A stretch of 64,000 nt of DNA, taken from assembly GCA_002189035.1 (NCBI GenBank), contig NEEC01000018.1:2046001-2110000 (forward strand), written 5' to 3'. The notes beneath the pieces were generated by a model, which was not told the origin of the DNA, ran no database searches, and saw only the letters and a program-made list of their open reading frames with translations. Shown here piece by piece: positions 61,072 through 64,000 of this stretch. Source of the stretch: Utricularia gibba. Its lineage: Eukaryota > Streptophyta > Magnoliopsida > Lamiales > Lentibulariaceae. A program made the translations under genes and the position numbers. Position 1 is the first letter of the stretch; the number at the start of each line of letters is the position of its first letter.

Positions 61072-63733
61072 GGCTGTCTGGCCCAATACCTCATATTCAA
61101 ACAAATAAAGATGTCGGCCCAAACCCAAATACCCTCTTATCACATCTGAGGCCTGGAAATCAGGCCCGCTAAATTTTCATAATTTGTTAAAAAAAAATTC
61201 AAATAACATAAATTAATACCTCTCCCTATATGGATAACCCCTTGATGAATACCAATTGGAAAATTGGTGCCAAATCAAATACGAAAGAATCATGTTTCGA
61301 GCCCAATTCCGTAACTATTAAGTTCGAATAATCTTCGAAATCTCATCATGATAGAGACATACAATTATAATTCTTAGTATTTTTATACGAAATTTCTAAT
61401 AAATGTGATGGTGATTACGATCGCTACTTATACATATTACTCATTGTTTCGATGAAGTGTTCGGATGAAGGTGACGTGGGTATGTAACTATCCACAACGA
61501 AGTTATGAGTCCATATTGAACATTATCATTTAGAGGAAGAACAAGTCGTTTCGGTAGGTGAACTGAGGGGATTCGATATTTGGAATGGTGCTGAACATAT
61601 GGCCGGCCGACGTGTGATCCAAAACATGTTCCGCATTGGAAGCTTAGCTTGAATCCACCCAATGTCTTTCCCTCCCATGCTTCACTTCACTTAGTGCCCC
61701 TTTTCAATCATGTAGCCTTTTGTATTTTTCAGTATTATTATTATTATCCCTTTTTTTCACGTTAAAATAGTAGAAATTGGTAGGAAAATCAATGTCGATA
61801 GAGGAACAAGGCACTTACCAAATCTGGCGCCTCAAGTGTCCACTACACCATGCACTTACCACAACTATCTTTTTAAAGCATTTCAATTGTGTACAATATT
61901 TTCGATATTTAAAATCGAATGAATGATAAATGTTTCAACTGAGTTTCAGACAATAGTTTTGATGTATGAAATTGAATAAATAGTAAATGCTTTCGAAGCT
62001 CGTTTAGAACCGATTGGATTGGTGCATGAAAATCCAATCGTTCGATGGAGTTTGCAGCTAAATATTGCCTCTAAATAAAACCAAATATTTTTTTAGTTAT
62101 TAAAAAATAATAAAACCAAAATGTTACCAAAGTCGTTGGTGGAATTACATGAATATATTGGGTGTGTTCAAAATTGGAGGAGTCGTGGCTGGTGCAAACA
62201 CGCTATGCGGAAGAAAGCGTGCTTTTGCTTTAACCCAAAACAAAGAGAAAAAGCACGCTTCCTTTCTATTTTTTGGGTGACTCATGCCTCAATTCACAAA
62301 GGCATCCATCACATAATGCCGTTCATTATTCTAAAGAAAAAAGATTAAAATGTTTTTAAATGCAAATTTATTTACTTCTTCCCAATAAATACAAGAAAAC
62401 AAATATATTTGTTGAATAATTTTATTAAATATTTTTTAAAAAATTATGTAAACTAAGTGGTGAGGAGGAGACATGCCATGAGGTGGCTGGACACGCAGAC
62501 TAAAAGCCGCTCCCTTAGGTTAGGGGATCCGCCATCCATTTGCTCGTGTCGTCCCACTTAGGGGTTTGTGCCACTAACAAATTTCAATCATGGTGTCCTA
62601 AAAGACACCTTTAATGATTCGAATCTTTGTCCACATGATTTTTTTTTTGTAATTAGAAATATTTGGAAAATCGATTTGGGCGTAAAAAATAGGTTTAAGT
62701 TGGTGAACAGTGTTTGAAAGTAGAGGGATGAGGTGGGATTCCATTCATGTCACTTGGAGGAGCGATCATGTCTTGCTGCTCATCTTTAGGGCTCATGGGA
62801 TAAGGGTTTTGGGGGTAGGATCATAAAGAAGAAAAGAAGCACACTAAGTGCAATCTATGCCTGGACCAAACCCTAAGGATGTGTTTTGTATATATGAGTT
62901 TTTGTTAAATGAAAACTTCGTATAATGTATTTCATAGCAAATTTTGATATAAATCCGTAATTTCTAAGTTATGTGGATTTTATTTCAAACCCATCATATG
63001 ATTTAATTATCTTTTTTACTCCTTATTTCCTATATACTAAACATAGTAAATTCTAAACTAAATATATCGAATATACAAAGTAAATCTAACCTAATTATTT
63101 CCTATTCAAATTAACAAATAATGTCTAAATGTGTGTATGTGTCATGATTGATGCTCGCTTTATATGATATTATTTGTTTCAAGTATTTAATTCTTATAGT
63201 TTTATTTTCTGTACGTTTAGAAAAAATGTCTCATACCAATGTTTCAGGATAACTCTATTTAAACAATTTTTATCCCTCTATATGAGGAGACTAGTCATAA
63301 TATTTCATATTGATTACAAACATGAAAGATGATATATTTAAATAGATGAATCATTTTAATCTTGTAAATGATCTTTTTTTCTGAAAAGTAATAATGTAAA
63401 AGCATGAGAATTGAATGATCAAAACAGAAAATATCATACAAAATGAACATAGATAGTGACAGTATATGAGTTGGATTTATGTAGATTACTTCAGCTACCA
63501 CTCCAACAAATGTCACTATCCATGTTGACCATGATGTGAGTTTTAACCATTCAATTTTACATTTATATGTGATGTGTTGGATAAGGGGTTAAATGATTCC
63601 GAAATAGCTTTGCATTGGTCAATGTCCATAGCTTTTGATTGGCATGAGGTGTGCAGCACTATCACTTGGACTGCATCTTCAAATCATGCCTATAAATGGT
63701 CACTGCAATCCCTGCTATCGTTGCAAGAAAACA
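61072..63733. other. Long AT-rich intergenic region
   Basis: No gene is recognised between the peptidase promoter and the transporter. Frames at 61441-61662, 62121-62348 and 63295-63516 lack signatures. The stretch 62880-63540 is very AT-rich and ends in the transporter promoter. Confidence 0.6.
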
Positions 63734-64000
63734 ATGGGGATATGGGAGAAGGCCAAGCCTTTTCTTGCCATGATACTTCTTCAGTTCGGCTTTGCCGGGA
63801 TGCACGTCGTCGTCCTCCTTTCCTTCAAGAAAGGGTTCAGCCATTGGGTCTTCGTCGTGTATCGCCACGCCCTTGCGACCTTGGTTTTCGCCCCTTTGCT
63901 TATTTTCTTGAGAAGTATGTATGATCATTATCTTCACAGTGAAGCGGTGATGGATGTTTGATTTTCACCCTTCACCCTTTTCTGTTCTTAGGAAAATAAG
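63734..64000 (+). CDS. WAT1-related (UMAMIT) transporter, 3'-partial
   Basis: The first exon (63734-63914) of a WAT1/nodulin-MtN21 family transporter, part of the drug/metabolite transporter superfamily; members move amino acids or auxin. It encodes MGIWEKAKPFLAMILLQFGF, AGMHVVVLLSFKKGFSH and VYRHALATLVFAPLLIFL, the first two transmembrane helices of the family. A good donor (A/GTATGT) follows and the rest of the gene lies beyond the window. An upstream in-frame ATG at 63689 would add 15 residues rich in Cys, less typical than the MG start. Confidence 0.88.

Overview
This window is nuclear DNA from a flowering plant, most likely a eudicot. It carries spliced genes with GT-AG introns, and many encoded families occur only in land plants or green plants: PsbQ, the triose-phosphate translocator, WRKY, VQ, NIGT1/HHO, GASA, AGCVIII kinase, BYPASS1-like and WAT1. 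Introns are short (many 70 to 120 bp) and about 30 genes fit in 64 kb with no recognisable transposon, so the genome looks compact. A small-genome species is my inference; I cannot name it.

Layout. 0-5 kb: 3' part of a PPR gene (frame broken), then unrecognised sequence. 5-21 kb: PsbQ, a small membrane protein, an HHO transcription factor (-), VAP4-type MSP protein, FBS-type F-box protein (-), clathrin light chain (-), a small conserved unknown (-), and an LSD1-like zinc-finger protein (-). 21-30 kb: MUCI70/TOD1-like Golgi protein (-), a VQ protein (broken), NFD6-like mitochondrial protein (-), E6-like wall protein (-). 30-36 kb: triose-phosphate translocator (-), RABA1 GTPase (-, broken), RING-CH protein (broken) and a small unknown (broken). 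37-48 kb: a secreted-peptide precursor, a group IIc WRKY, ribosomal protein eL20 (-, broken) and an AGCVIII kinase (-). 48-64 kb: mTERF, tRNA-Lys, GAR1 (-, broken), GASA/snakin, an unrecognised gene (-), BYPASS1-like (broken), MEI2-like RRM protein (-), tRNA-Leu, aminoacylase-1-like peptidase (-), and the start of a WAT1 transporter.

The genes form no pathway cluster, as expected for plant nuclear DNA. Two groups appear in the order I remember from Arabidopsis: PsbQ-VAP4-FBS-LOL2 on chromosome 4 and MUCI70-VQ4-NFD6-like-E6-like on chromosome 1. This suggests two ancestral blocks meeting near 21 kb.

The most striking property is that eight otherwise coherent genes are each broken by one single-base indel, mostly in short homopolymers. 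The set includes the housekeeping genes eL20 and GAR1. Uncorrected assembly errors are the likeliest cause, so any gene model made from this sequence needs checking at those eight points. I found no CRISPR array, prokaryotic operon, virus or complete mobile element. The best candidates for new biology are a peptide-hormone-like precursor at 37.2 kb, an LSD1-like protein with four acidic GPPPG modules, an unrecognised gene at 52.7-53.3 kb, and a site II promoter cluster at 2.5 kb with no recognised gene.
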